The notes beneath the pieces were generated by a model. It was given only the letters and a program-made list of their open reading frames with translations. It searched no databases and was not told where the DNA came from. The translations under genes and the position numbers were made by a program. Positions 26,960-37,855 of a stretch of DNA of 64,000 nt are shown piece by piece. Origin of the DNA: Gp6-AA40 sp035293405 (GTDB lineage: Bacteria > Acidobacteriota > Vicinamibacteria > Vicinamibacterales > UBA2999); assembly GCA_035293405.1 (NCBI GenBank), contig DATDOE010000071.1:46955-110954 (forward strand). The letters are read 5' to 3'. The number at the start of each line of letters is the position of its first letter. The first letter of the stretch is position 1.

Positions 26960-26981
26960 ATTCGCTATTCGATAGCCGAAT
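26960..26981. promoter_or_regulatory. Interrupted inverted repeat upstream of the DUF1592 operon
   Basis: ATTCGCTAT-TCG-ATAGCCGAAT: arms of 9 and 10 bp with one bulged base and a 3-bp centre, AT-richer than the surroundings. It is 116 bp upstream of the operon's first start codon. A LysR-family gene lies next door, and LysR operators are often interrupted dyads of this kind, so it is a candidate binding site. The link to that regulator is inference. Confidence 0.35.
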
Positions 26982-27154
26982 GACGGCCTGTTTCGCAGGA
27001 TTTCCGCCCAGAGCGACCGTATCAGATTAACGGGTCTGCTGACGGCGGCCCGTCGTTAGAAGTGCGTCAATCTGGCGAGCCCAGGCGCAATCGGGTTGAC
27101 TGGCGATAAGGGGTCAGTGCCGCAGGGGGCGTACCGGGTCGCCGGCCGGTTGCA

Positions 27155-27366
27155 CCATCGGCACACGGGCAGCGGGAAATGTGCTGCGGTAGCGAACCTT
27201 GCGAGCGGCGCGTCGCACGCGCCAGATGGGAAAACACTTCGAAGGGGGGACCGCCGGCCAGGTCACGGACCTGGCCGGGTCGCATCCCCTCATCCCGGAG
27301 AAGTGTTTTCCCGCGGCGTCGAGCGGTTCGCAGAGCAGCACGTTTCCCGCTGCCCGTGTGTCGGGT
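27155..27366. repeat. Long imperfect palindrome (~212 bp) in a gene-free stretch
   Basis: The 582 bp between 26845 and 27426 hold no credible gene. Within it, the left arm (ACACGGGCAGCGGGAAA near 27162, GCGAACC near 27192, GGGAAAACACTTC at 27228-27240) is mirrored by the right arm (GAAGTGTTTTCCC near 27300, GGTTCGC near 27325, TTTCCCGCTGCCCGTGT at 27342-27358). At the centre GGCCAGGTC-ACG-GACCTGGCC (27256-27276) is a perfect 9-bp hairpin. The arms would fold into one long, mostly paired stem. It could be a MITE-like mobile element, a structured RNA or a cruciform; no gene-like codon pattern supports the overlapping short ORFs. Confidence 0.75.
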
Positions 27367-27426
27367 GTCGAGACGACTCGCGCGACTGCGCCACCCAGAA
27401 TACCCGCTAACCACAGACAGTGGACC

Positions 27427-28356
27427 TTACGCGTCGACTCCGTACGAGTGAATGAACTGCTCGCGCAACCAGCGGCTGCGCGGCTCGTTGTCGAACCGGC
27501 GGTGCCAGTGCAGTTTCAGCTCGAGCAAGACCTCGTCGGCGAACGGCAGCGCCACCACCGAGAGTGCGGCTGATTGGGACGCGAAGTAGCCGGCGAGCCG
27601 TTCGGGAATCGTGGCGACGAGATCGGAGCCGCCGACGACAAACGGAATGCTGAGGAAGTGCGGCGTGACCAGCACGATGTTGCGGCGCACACGGCGGCGC
27701 TCGAAGAACCGCTCGATCAGTTCCTGACTCCGTCCCTCGGCGCGCACCGCGATGTGCTCGAGCGCGGCAAACTCCTTGACCAGCAGCCGCGGCGCTCGAC
27801 GCGGATGCTCCGTCCTCATCAGACACGCGAAGCGCTGCGTTTCGACGCGGCGCTGACGGAAGTTCTTCGAGCTGAGCGTCGGGTAGTAGCCGACGGCCAG
27901 ATCGATCTCGCCCTGTTCCAGTTCGTGCGCGAGCTGGGCGGGCGGGACCACGACGGATCGAATCACGCACATCGGCGCCTGCGCGCGGAACGCCTTGAAC
28001 AGCCGCAGCAGGAACGCCAGCTCGCCCACGTCCGTCAGCGCGATCGTGAACGTACTGGCCGTGCGCGCGGGATCGAAGGTCTCCTTCGCGCGAAGACTGT
28101 GCTGCAGCTCGTCGAGCAGCGGCCTGGCGGCGCGGACGAGGGTGTGGGCGCGCGGCGTCGGCACGATGCCGGTCGGCACGCGGACAAACAGTGGATCGTT
28201 GAACGCTTCGCGCAGGCGGCGCAGGGCCATGCTGACGGCGGGCTGGCTCATGCCGAGCGCACGCGCGGCGCGGCTCACGTTCAACTCGTCGTACAACGCG
28301 AACGCAATCGGCAGGAGATTGAGATCCGTCGGTTTCATCAGCGCCTGGATTGGCAC
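27427..28356 (-). CDS. LysR family transcriptional regulator
   Basis: 309 residues (the ATG at 28338, MKPTDLNLLP, is an equally likely start). The winged helix-turn-helix is clear: LNLLPIAFALYDELNVSRAARALGMSQPAVSMALRRLREAFNDPLFVR. The substrate-binding effector domain follows (TFTIALTDVGELAFLLRLFKAF and DLAVGYYPTLSSKNFRQRRV). The NodD-like spacing suggests an aromatic or small organic inducer. Flanked by the palindrome on one side and a quinoprotein gene on the other, all minus strand. Target genes are not proven. Confidence 0.92.
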   Translation of the reverse strand: MPIQALMKPTDLNLLPIAFALYDELNVSRAARALGMSQPAVSMALRRLREAFNDPLFVRVPTGIVPTPRAHTLVRAARPLLDELQHSLRAKETFDPARTASTFTIALTDVGELAFLLRLFKAFRAQAPMCVIRSVVVPPAQLAHELEQGEIDLAVGYYPTLSSKNFRQRRVETQRFACLMRTEHPRRAPRLLVKEFAALEHIAVRAEGRSQELIERFFERRRVRRNIVLVTPHFLSIPFVVGGSDLVATIPERLAGYFASQSAALSVVALPFADEVLLELKLHWHRRFDNEPRSRWLREQFIHSYGVDA

Positions 28357-28426
28357 CGAATGATAGCAGGCGCGTGCGCGCGTCCACTTAGCAACGCCGG
28401 ACCGACCGGAGTGCGAGGGGCGAGAT

Positions 28427-29641
28427 TTACTCGGCGGGCTCGATCCGCAGCATCACCGCGTCCGCCTCGTCGGTGAGCAGGTACAAGAGTCCGTCCGGTC
28501 CCTGCTTCACGTCGCGAATGCGCCGCCGGAGATCGACCAGCAGCGGTTCGCGCCGCAGCTCCTCGAGATTCTTGTTGATCAGGATCCGGTGCAGTTGCCC
28601 CGTGCCCGGTATCTCGCCATAGCGCATGCCGCCCACGAAGACGTCGCCCTTCCATTTGGGCAGGCGGTCGCCGGTGTAGAACGCGATGCTCGACACCGCG
28701 ATTGACGGCACCCACAGAGCCGTCGCATCGCGGTAGCCTTCCTGCGAGAACGGCCCCTGCCAGGGACCGGCGTAAGTGCGGCCGAGGCTGACGAGCGGCC
28801 ACCCGTAGTTACCGCCCGGCACGAGGATGTTCATCTCGTCGCCGCCGTTGGGCCCATTCTCCACCTGCCAGACGGCGCCAGTGCCGGGGTGCGTGGCCAG
28901 ACGCAGCGTGTTGCGGTGGCCCATCGTGAAGACCTCGGGTCTCGCATCTTTCTGCCCGACGAATGGATTGTCCTTCGGCACGCCGCCGGTATCGGTGAGC
29001 CGCAGGATCTTGCCGCCGATGCTGTTCCGCAGCTGAGTGGCGCTCGGTCCGCCTGCGGCTGCGCCTCCGCCGCCACCGCTGGCGACGTAGAGCATGCCGT
29101 CGCCGCCGAACACGAGCGGACCACCGCCGCCGCCATCACCAAGGAAGATGTCGGTCGCGCCGGTGAGCGCGTTGCCGTCCCAGACGGCGCGCGCCACCGC
29201 CAGCCTCGTCTGCTTGTCGTCGATCGGCTTGCTGTAGCTGATGTAGACGTAGCGGTTGCGATCGAAGTCCGGGTGCAGCGCCAGGTCCATGCCCGAGAGG
29301 CCCTGGCCACGCGCCACCGGTGCGCCGGGCACCGGCTGGGGATCGACAACGCCGTTCCGCACGACACGGATCTGTCCGCCTCGTTCCGCCACGAGGATCG
29401 TGTCCGCCGACACGAACGCGAGGCTCCATGGATTGCGGAAGCCGCGCGCGTACACGCCCACGCGGATGTTCTGTCCTTCCGCCGTCTCATAGCGAACCGG
29501 CGCGTCGGGCAGCGGTGGAATCTTGATGCCCTGGGGTGCGACGGGCGTGGTGCCGCGCATCGGCACCTCCTGCTGGGCCGGCAACTCCACGGCGAAGGCC
29601 ACCAGCGCGGCGGCGGCGAGCAACCAGAGCGATCCCTTCAT
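28427..29641 (-). CDS. Secreted PQQ-dependent sugar dehydrogenase-like protein (GSDH family)
   Basis: 404 residues with a Sec signal (cleavage near ELPAQQ). Six-bladed propeller of the soluble glucose/sorbosone dehydrogenase family: GFRNPWSLAFVSADTILVAERGGQIRVV, GLSGMDLALHPDFDRNRYVYISYS, GGKILRLTDTGGVPKDNPF, MGHRNTLRLATHPGTGAVWQVENGPNGGDEMN and GGNYGWP. It probably oxidises an aldose in the periplasm with pyrroloquinoline quinone; the substrate is unknown. The neighbouring gene (23-bp gap) is on the same strand and may share its transcript. Confidence 0.88.
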   Translation of the reverse strand: MKGSLWLLAAAALVAFAVELPAQQEVPMRGTTPVAPQGIKIPPLPDAPVRYETAEGQNIRVGVYARGFRNPWSLAFVSADTILVAERGGQIRVVRNGVVDPQPVPGAPVARGQGLSGMDLALHPDFDRNRYVYISYSKPIDDKQTRLAVARAVWDGNALTGATDIFLGDGGGGGPLVFGGDGMLYVASGGGGGAAAGGPSATQLRNSIGGKILRLTDTGGVPKDNPFVGQKDARPEVFTMGHRNTLRLATHPGTGAVWQVENGPNGGDEMNILVPGGNYGWPLVSLGRTYAGPWQGPFSQEGYRDATALWVPSIAVSSIAFYTGDRLPKWKGDVFVGGMRYGEIPGTGQLHRILINKNLEELRREPLLVDLRRRIRDVKQGPDGLLYLLTDEADAVMLRIEPAE

Positions 29642-29664
29642 GAACGTGTCTCCCGCTGGTGCTG

Positions 29665-30378
29665 CTATTTCACCTGTTCGACGGAGAAGCCCTCGATGTG
29701 CACGTCGAGGCCGTGCCCGATACGCAGCCCGGAGATGCCGACGGCGTCCACCGCACTGGTAGGGTGTGTCGCGATCGTCTGACCGTTCACCAGGAACGTG
29801 ACCGCGTCACGGGCAACTCGAATCGCCAGCTCATTGGTCTGCCCGCCCTGCGCATTGGGCTTCTGAATCGCCGCGTGATCCATCCAGTCGCCGGCGACGT
29901 TCGCCGTCGTCGCCCCGGTGCGTTTGCGGATCAGAAATTTGCCGTCCTGTCGAATCACGAAATAGGTATAGCGCTGCTTGTCGGTATCGAGGTCCTGACC
30001 TCCGACGAACAACCCGTAGGCAACCTGATGACTGGCAGGCTTGGTCATCGTCAATGTGGCCTTCGTCGTGTACGGTCCTTCCCAGTCTTCCTCGGGGTCG
30101 TAGAGAATCACCGTCGGGCCCGTCGTCGCGTGCAGGCCCGTGCCCATCGTGACGAACTTGAGTCCCGTTCGGGACTCCTTGGGGTCGTCGAGGCGGGCCG
30201 ACCAGCCGCCGACTTCGATCCCGTTGCCGGCCGCCGGACGCGGGGGTGCGCCACGTCCACCGGGGGGCCCCTGTGGCGCGTCACCGCCGCGGCCCTGTGG
30301 TGCGCCGCCGCCCCGATCCTGCGCGATCGCCGGAAGCGAGAGCGCCAGTACGACAACTGCCAAAAGCCACCGGTGCAT
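29665..30378 (-). CDS. Secreted jelly-roll (DUF1080-like) protein
   Basis: 237 residues from the ATG at 30378, which starts a Sec signal (MHRWLLAVVVLALSLPAIAQ). After a Gly/Pro/Arg-rich linker (about 22-50) comes a concanavalin-like beta-sandwich: GWSARLDDPKESRTGLKFVTMGTGLHATTGP, TLTMTKPASHQVAYGLFVGG, YTYFVIRQDGKFLIRKR, NELAIRVARDAVTFLVNGQ. This resembles the 3-keto-disaccharide hydrolase (DUF1080) and LamG folds, though catalytic residues are not evident. It may bind or process a glycan near the sugar dehydrogenase. It is divergent from the gene at 30473. Confidence 0.75.
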   Translation of the reverse strand: MHRWLLAVVVLALSLPAIAQDRGGGAPQGRGGDAPQGPPGGRGAPPRPAAGNGIEVGGWSARLDDPKESRTGLKFVTMGTGLHATTGPTVILYDPEEDWEGPYTTKATLTMTKPASHQVAYGLFVGGQDLDTDKQRYTYFVIRQDGKFLIRKRTGATTANVAGDWMDHAAIQKPNAQGGQTNELAIRVARDAVTFLVNGQTIATHPTSAVDAVGISGLRIGHGLDVHIEGFSVEQVK

Positions 30379-30472
30379 GGATAGTCGAACCTCCAATGAC
30401 GAGGAACGGGTATCGTAACTCAAAGGACCGGAGACCACGGTAAGATGGTCCGCGAAATCCAAGGAGCAGGCC

Positions 30473-31684
30473 ATGATGAGGCGAGTTCTTCTTTCAAGCG
30501 GCGTCGCAGCAATGGTCGTCGTCGCGGTCACGCTGCCCGTGTCGAGCCAGGGTCCGGGTCAGAGCAGCGCCGCAGCCACGGCACCGGCGCTCGTGATTAC
30601 CGCATTCAACGGCGGACCCGCGCCCGCCAACTGGACGTCGCCCAAGACACCGTGGGGCGAGCCCGACCTCCAGGGCGTCTGGAGCAGCGACGACGCCACG
30701 TTCGGCGTGTCACGCGGTGGCGGTCGCGGCGGCGCCCCGGCGCCGACGGGTCTGTACCTCAATGACGAACCGTGGGCGGCGCGGCAGAAGCAGATTCAGC
30801 AGGGAGTCACGACCGCCGAGAACGCGGTGGGCTCATTCCGCGGCGACTTCGCCCGGCGCGCCTTCCGCCAGACCTCATACATCGTCGATCCGCCCGACGG
30901 CATCCAGCCGCAGCCGCTGCCGGCAGCGCGGGCACGCACGCGCATCGGCGACCGCGGCACGTTCGGCGACGGCCCGTTCCACACCTTCGACGACTTCACC
31001 AACTACGACCGCTGCATCACACGCGGAATCTGGGGATCGGTCGTGCGCGTCATCTACGGCAACGGGAACCGTATCGTGCAGGCGCCGGGCATGGTGGCCA
31101 TCAGCTACGAGATGATTCACGACACGCGCGTCATCTACACCGACGGCCGGCCGCACATCAACAACGGCATCCGCCAGTATCTCGGCGACTCGCGCGGACG
31201 GTGGGAAGGCGACACGCTGGTCGTCGAGACGACCAACCTCACCGATCAGACCAGCATCGGCGCGAACGGCAACGGCCTGCGGCACAGCGACAAGATGACG
31301 ATGGTCGAGCGTTTCCGTCGCGTCGCGGACGACATCGTGCAGTACCAGTTGACCGTGATCGATCCGGAGACGTATCCGCGGCCGTTCACGATCTCGATCC
31401 CGCTGACACCACTCGACGGCGGCGGACTGCTTCCCTACGAGTGCCATGAAGGGAACGGTGCCGTGCGCAACGCGCTGGCCGGCGAGCGCGCCGAAGAACG
31501 TGCGCTCGCGGCGGATCTCGAACGCGGCCTCATTCGTCCGCGACGCGGCCCGCAGGACGACGGCCTGGGTGCCGGCGCGTTCGGCGGCCAGGCTCGCCCG
31601 CGTCGCGGCAGCCCGCAGGCCACGCGTACCGGCGGTCCCGGCGGCCGCGGTGGCGCTCCCGCTGGCGGAGATCAGGAGCGATAA
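30473..31684 (+). CDS. Secreted GRWEGDTLVVE-family protein, member 1
   Basis: 403 residues; AAGGAG lies 6 nt before ATG-ATG. Signal peptide, then the Acidobacteria-typical opening SPKTPWGEPDLQGVWSSDD, a central FTNYDRCITRGIWGSVVRVIYGN, the hallmark SRGRWEGDTLVVETTNLTDQ, and VERFRRVADDIVQYQLTVIDPETYPRPF. A Gly/Arg-rich tail of about 50 residues follows. The family is common in Acidobacteria but has no assigned activity. Four relatives lie within 11 kb (35418-36212, 36674-37717, 39109-40143, 40606-41292). The Arg/Gly tail is unique to this member here. Confidence 0.8.
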   Translation: MMRRVLLSSGVAAMVVVAVTLPVSSQGPGQSSAAATAPALVITAFNGGPAPANWTSPKTPWGEPDLQGVWSSDDATFGVSRGGGRGGAPAPTGLYLNDEPWAARQKQIQQGVTTAENAVGSFRGDFARRAFRQTSYIVDPPDGIQPQPLPAARARTRIGDRGTFGDGPFHTFDDFTNYDRCITRGIWGSVVRVIYGNGNRIVQAPGMVAISYEMIHDTRVIYTDGRPHINNGIRQYLGDSRGRWEGDTLVVETTNLTDQTSIGANGNGLRHSDKMTMVERFRRVADDIVQYQLTVIDPETYPRPFTISIPLTPLDGGGLLPYECHEGNGAVRNALAGERAEERALAADLERGLIRPRRGPQDDGLGAGAFGGQARPRRGSPQATRTGGPGGRGGAPAGGDQER

Positions 31685-31720
31685 CGGCGCGCCCCGCGAT
31701 GACATCAAGCGCGGACTCGC

Positions 31721-34207
<2,487 letters not shown>

Positions 34208-34236
34208 GGTATCTAGTCTCGGCGTCGGCCGCCTGT

Positions 34237-34458
34237 TCAGGCAGCGCGTCGGCCGCTGCGCCACCTGGTGGCATACGGCAGAACGAACATGTACAGACCG
34301 GTGAACAGCAGCAAGGTGAGCGGGAGCAGCGGCGAGTAGGTCACCCACGGCGGAGGCGTTCCCCCTTGTGACAGGGCGACGAAGTTGGCGATGACGGTCA
34401 CCGTGAAGGCAATGGACAGCCAGCGGTGGAACTGCCGAATCCAGTTGTTCCAGTTCAA
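34237..34458 (-). CDS. Small two-helix membrane protein
   Basis: 73 residues; hydrophobic segments at about 15-31 and 41-60, an amphipathic start (WNNWIRQFHRWLSIAF) and a basic tail (RWRSGRRAA). GAGG precedes the ATG at 34458. It resembles small membrane partners often found beside ECF41 sigma genes, but no name can be assigned. It is divergent from the sigma factor (65-bp gap). Confidence 0.7.
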   Translation of the reverse strand: MNWNNWIRQFHRWLSIAFTVTVIANFVALSQGGTPPPWVTYSPLLPLTLLLFTGLYMFVLPYATRWRSGRRAA

Positions 34459-34523
34459 TGAGACCTCCTCTATGGGGTCAGACCCCCGCTACCATGACGG
34501 ATTGCGACGGAGGAATGTGACCG

Positions 34524-35405
34524 ATGCCCACACCTGAGTGGCTTGCTGAACAATTCGAACAGCACCGGGCTCATCTGCGCGCGGTGGCGTACCGGATGCT
34601 CGGGTCCGCGAGCGAAGCGGAGGATGCTGTTCAGGAGGGTTGGATTCGACTCGGCCGGACCGACGTCAGCGACGTCGAGAACCTCCGCGGCTGGCTGACC
34701 ACCGTCGTCGCGCGGGTGTGCCTGGACCTGTTGCGGACGCGGAAATCCCGCCGGGAGGATCCGTTGGACGTACACGTTCCCGATCCAGTCGTCACTCGCG
34801 CCGACGACAATCCGGAATCCGACGTGATGCTCGCCGATTCAGTCGGACTCGCGCTGCTCGTGGTGCTCGAGACCCTCGAGCCGCCGGAGCGGCTCGCATT
34901 CGTGCTGCACGACGTGTTCGGCATGGCGTTCGACGAGATCGGTCCGATCGTGGACCGGTCGCCTCTTGCCGCGCGGCAGCTCGCGAGCCGCGCGCGCCGT
35001 CGTGTGCAGGGTCAGACGCCGAGCTCAGAGGCGGACCTGCGCAAGCAGCGCCGCCTCGTCGATGCGTTTCTCGCCGCCGCTAAGACCGGCGACTTCGAAG
35101 GGCTGCTCGCCGTCCTCGATCCGGCGATCGTGCTGCGGGCCGATGGCGGAGCGATCAAGGGCATGTCGCGGCTGGTGCGTGGGGCGCAGGCGGTCGCGTC
35201 ACAAGCGGCGACGTTCTCGCAGTCCGGGTTGTCCAATCAGGTGGTGCTCGTGAATGGGAACATCGGCGTGGTGTCGCGTCGTCCGGACGGGCGCGTGTTC
35301 TCCGTGCTCGGCTTCACGATTGCCGGCGGCACGATCGTCGCGATCGATATCCTGGCGGATCCGGAGCGAGTCAGTCGGCTCGATTTGTCCGCGATCGAGA
35401 GCTGA
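34524..35405 (+). CDS. ECF41-type RNA polymerase sigma factor (SigJ-like)
   Basis: 293 residues. Sigma region 2 (EQHRAHLRAVAYRMLGSASEAEDAVQEGWIRL, WLTTVVARVCLDLLRTRKSRRE) and region 4 (LEPPERLAFVLHDVFGMAFDEIGPIVDRS) are intact. A SnoaL-like C-terminal domain of about 110 residues follows (RRLVDAFLAAAKTGDFEGLLAVLDPAIVL, GFTIAGGTIVAIDILADPER), the mark of the ECF41 group. There the extension modulates activity in place of a separate anti-sigma factor. The usual NPDKL signature is only loosely matched by ADPERV. The divergent small membrane gene is a likely first target. Confidence 0.92.
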   Translation: MPTPEWLAEQFEQHRAHLRAVAYRMLGSASEAEDAVQEGWIRLGRTDVSDVENLRGWLTTVVARVCLDLLRTRKSRREDPLDVHVPDPVVTRADDNPESDVMLADSVGLALLVVLETLEPPERLAFVLHDVFGMAFDEIGPIVDRSPLAARQLASRARRRVQGQTPSSEADLRKQRRLVDAFLAAAKTGDFEGLLAVLDPAIVLRADGGAIKGMSRLVRGAQAVASQAATFSQSGLSNQVVLVNGNIGVVSRRPDGRVFSVLGFTIAGGTIVAIDILADPERVSRLDLSAIES

Positions 35406-35417
35406 CGGGCCGTTCTC

Positions 35418-36212
35418 CTACTTCGCGGACGCCAATCCCTCCGCGCACGAGAACTCGCGCAACTCGTCGTTGGGCGCCGACACCTTCCGATACGTACGAA
35501 CCGAGGTGAAGGGTTCGCGCAGCGCTTTCGGATCCATGACCGTGATCCGATCCTCGAGGACGCCAGGCGACGTGAACCTGATGCGCTCGCGCACGGTGAA
35601 CTGATCGCTGTGCGGCGAGAAAGTGTCGAACAGCGTATCCTCGCGAATGGCCACGGTGTCCACGACGAGCGTGTCCCCTTCCCAACGCCCGGTGGAATAC
35701 CCGGCGAACGTCGGATCGTCGAGGACTCTCTGCGGCGGCTTGCGGCCGTCTAGAAAAATCCGGCGATACACGTCGTTCAGCTCGCCGTACATGGTGATTT
35801 TGTCTTTCGTGTGCTGAACTTCCATGCCGTAGGTCATCGACATCATGTTGGGCATGCCGGCAGAGAGACACCTGGCGTTTGGATCGAATGCATCCGATCC
35901 TGCCATGCGCGACTTCCGGATGACTTCCCATTTGGCCAAGTACTCAGGCGTCAGCTTCGGCGCGTTTTCCGGCCGGCCCGCACGTCCATCGAGAACCAAT
36001 ACCGGTCGCGGCGGCGGCAAGGCCCCGGCGCTAGACCCCGCCGCTGGCGGAGGCGCCGCGGCGCCGCCGCGTCCCGCCTGGCCAAACGGGTCAATCGGAG
36101 AGTACACGCCAGTGAAGTCCGGCGGAGACGTGCCTTGCGCGCGAAGCGATGCCGTCGATACGAACAGCAGGCACAGGAGCGCCGAAGAAAACAGAGCAAC
36201 AGTCTTCGACAT
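35418..36212 (-). CDS. Secreted GRWEGDTLVVE-family protein, member 2
   Basis: 264 residues. The ATG at 36212 is chosen because GAGGGA lies just upstream; an ATG at 36227 is inside that site. Signal peptide, then DFTGVYSPIDPF, an Ala/Pro/Gly-rich linker (about 50-75), LTPEYLAKWEVIRKSR, CLSAGMPNMMSMTYGMEV, the hallmark STGRWEGDTLVVDTVAI and FTVRERIRFTSPGVLEDRITVMDP. It is downstream of a DUF6152-like gene with a 21-bp gap, so both are probably co-expressed. Function unknown. Confidence 0.8.
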   Translation of the reverse strand: MSKTVALFSSALLCLLFVSTASLRAQGTSPPDFTGVYSPIDPFGQAGRGGAAAPPPAAGSSAGALPPPRPVLVLDGRAGRPENAPKLTPEYLAKWEVIRKSRMAGSDAFDPNARCLSAGMPNMMSMTYGMEVQHTKDKITMYGELNDVYRRIFLDGRKPPQRVLDDPTFAGYSTGRWEGDTLVVDTVAIREDTLFDTFSPHSDQFTVRERIRFTSPGVLEDRITVMDPKALREPFTSVRTYRKVSAPNDELREFSCAEGLASAK

Positions 36213-36233
36213 GACGTTCTCCCTCATCTGTGA

Positions 36234-36614
36234 TTACTGAGCCGCCGGCGGTGCCTGCTGACCCACCACGGTGCCATCAGCGCGCCTGACGCGCGTGAGG
36301 AGGCCGGTGCGGCTGCCGTCCTTCGCCGGGCTGAAATCCACAGTAATCGTCTCGCCGGCTTTGAGGATGGTCCTCGACCAGCCGGCGCGCACCAACTGGC
36401 CGGGTGTACGGCCCTCGATCTCCCACTGCACCTTGCCGCCGTTGCCCTCGTCAACTAACAGAAAGATCCACACGTGCGGGTTCGTCCACTTCCACTCCGT
36501 GACCGTGCCTGTGAGCACCATCACCTTGTCGCCGTCGAACGCCGAGTTGCTGTGGTGTGCGAGGGCGGACGTCGCCGCCAGCAGCAGCGCGATGACCCAC
36601 GAACCGATTCTCAT
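36234..36614 (-). CDS. DUF6152-like small secreted protein
   Basis: 126 residues from the ATG at 36614, preceded by GGAGG. Sec signal ending AHHS, then the family core MVLTGTVTEWKWTNPHVWIFLLVDEG and a beta-rich domain (KVQWEIEGRTPGQLVRAGW, GETITVDFSPAKDG). The AHHS start after cleavage could bind a metal, but that is speculation. It lies between two GRWEGDTLVVE-family genes on the same strand. A paralogue at 40160-40609 is also paired with members of that family. Confidence 0.82.
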   Translation of the reverse strand: MRIGSWVIALLLAATSALAHHSNSAFDGDKVMVLTGTVTEWKWTNPHVWIFLLVDEGNGGKVQWEIEGRTPGQLVRAGWSRTILKAGETITVDFSPAKDGSRTGLLTRVRRADGTVVGQQAPPAAQ

Positions 36615-36673
36615 CTGTGATCCTCCGCGATGGCCGCCATCGATGTACGTAACATGTTCATGCCGCCATCGCC

Positions 36674-37717
36674 TCAGCGTTTGGGATCGTATATCGCGTC
36701 GCCTTCTGTCTGAATCAAGACCAAGCGCGTCACCGCACCGGAGGCGTCCACGACGAACTCGACGACAGCCCCCGTAGACTCGAACGTCGTCTCCGACAGC
36801 GGAATCAGAGGAAGCGCATTCAAGTAGAGTCGGTCGTTGACCAGGGTGACAGTCTGGTTCATGCCCATGAAGCCTGCGACAGTCCGTGAGCCATCGCGAA
36901 ACGCATACGTTCCAGCGTACCTGGCGAGCACGACCGGGCTGACGTGCACACCTGCGCCCGCAGTCCCCACCAGGTGAACCCTGGCCCGGTTGTTTTCGTT
37001 GCAGACGTTCTCGAGCATGTCCGTATCCGCCCTGTAGCGCACCGCCAGTGAGACAGTCAGCGGCCTGGTCAGCGTCGCCGGATCGTCGAACGTGATCTGA
37101 TACTGCAGGCGTCCGAAATCGACGCGCTGGAATCTCTCGGTAACGCGCAGCTTTTCCGAATGAGGATGACCGGCCCTGTCGAGCCAACTCCGATCATTGA
37201 ATCCTGCGGACTCGACCACCAGCGTGTCGCCCTCCCAGCGGCCGACTGATTACCCCAACCAGGACGGGTTCGGATCGTCCGGCAGTTGGCGCCCATCCAT
37301 GTAGATCTGCCGGTAACGCCCAGTGGGACTCTCGTAAAGCACCGCCAGGACCGCCGGGGACTGCATGATCCGGTACGCGGCGCTCAGCATTTCCGAGGGA
37401 CCGGCCGGTAGGCAGTTCGTCACGGGATCGTCCCGCCTGAAGTCCGCGACGCGTTGCAAGAAGACAGCGTGCGCGGCCGGCCGAAACATACTCTCGTCCT
37501 TCAGCTGTTGGATGAGATTGAACCGGTAGGGATTGGTTTCGGGCTGCCACGTGCCGGACAGATCGGGCGTGCCATCCGGCATCCTCGGTGCGGGAGCCGT
37601 CAGGTTCGGTTGACCGTCGGCGGTCCGGGGAATCCCCGGCGTCGGCAAGGAAAGCCATTGAGCGCACAGCGAGGCGGGGATCATCAATAGCGCCGTCGCG
37701 ATCGCGATTCTTTGCAT
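36674..37717 (-). pseudogene. GRWEGDTLVVE-family gene, member 3, interrupted by an in-frame TAA
   Basis: The frame runs from the ATG at 37717 (ACGAGGA upstream) with signal peptide and AQWLSLPTPGIPRTADGQP, CLPAGPSEMLSAAYRIMQ and PDDPNPSWLG, then meets TAA at 37250-37252 (codon 156). It continues in the same frame with SVGRWEGDTLVVESAGFND and a full C-terminal domain to the stop at 36674. Relatives carry Tyr at this site, so a single-base TAC/TAT to TAA change explains the break. The N-terminal 155 residues alone lack the hallmark motif. Recent inactivation, stop read-through or a base-call error are all possible. The extra C-terminal domain (VHLVGTAGAGVHV to YDPKR) is absent from the other members here. 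Confidence 0.75.
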
Positions 37718-37855
37718 GAGGACGTTCCTCGTCATTGCCGCCGATCATAGACCGCCGCTGCAGTCAATGCGCGAATCGATCGAAGAAGGCCGCGCACGCG
37801 ACGAAGCGCTCGGCGGCATCATCATGAGACCCGACATCTCAAGTAAAATCTCCGA

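Noticed and set aside
24388..27030. Plus-strand frames of 449 and 352 codons over the second DUF1592 gene
   Set aside because: Same reasoning: antisense shadows of a conserved gene.
27096..27573. Short plus-strand ORFs in the palindromic region
   Set aside because: They cross both arms of the palindrome, have no family resemblance and no good start signals.
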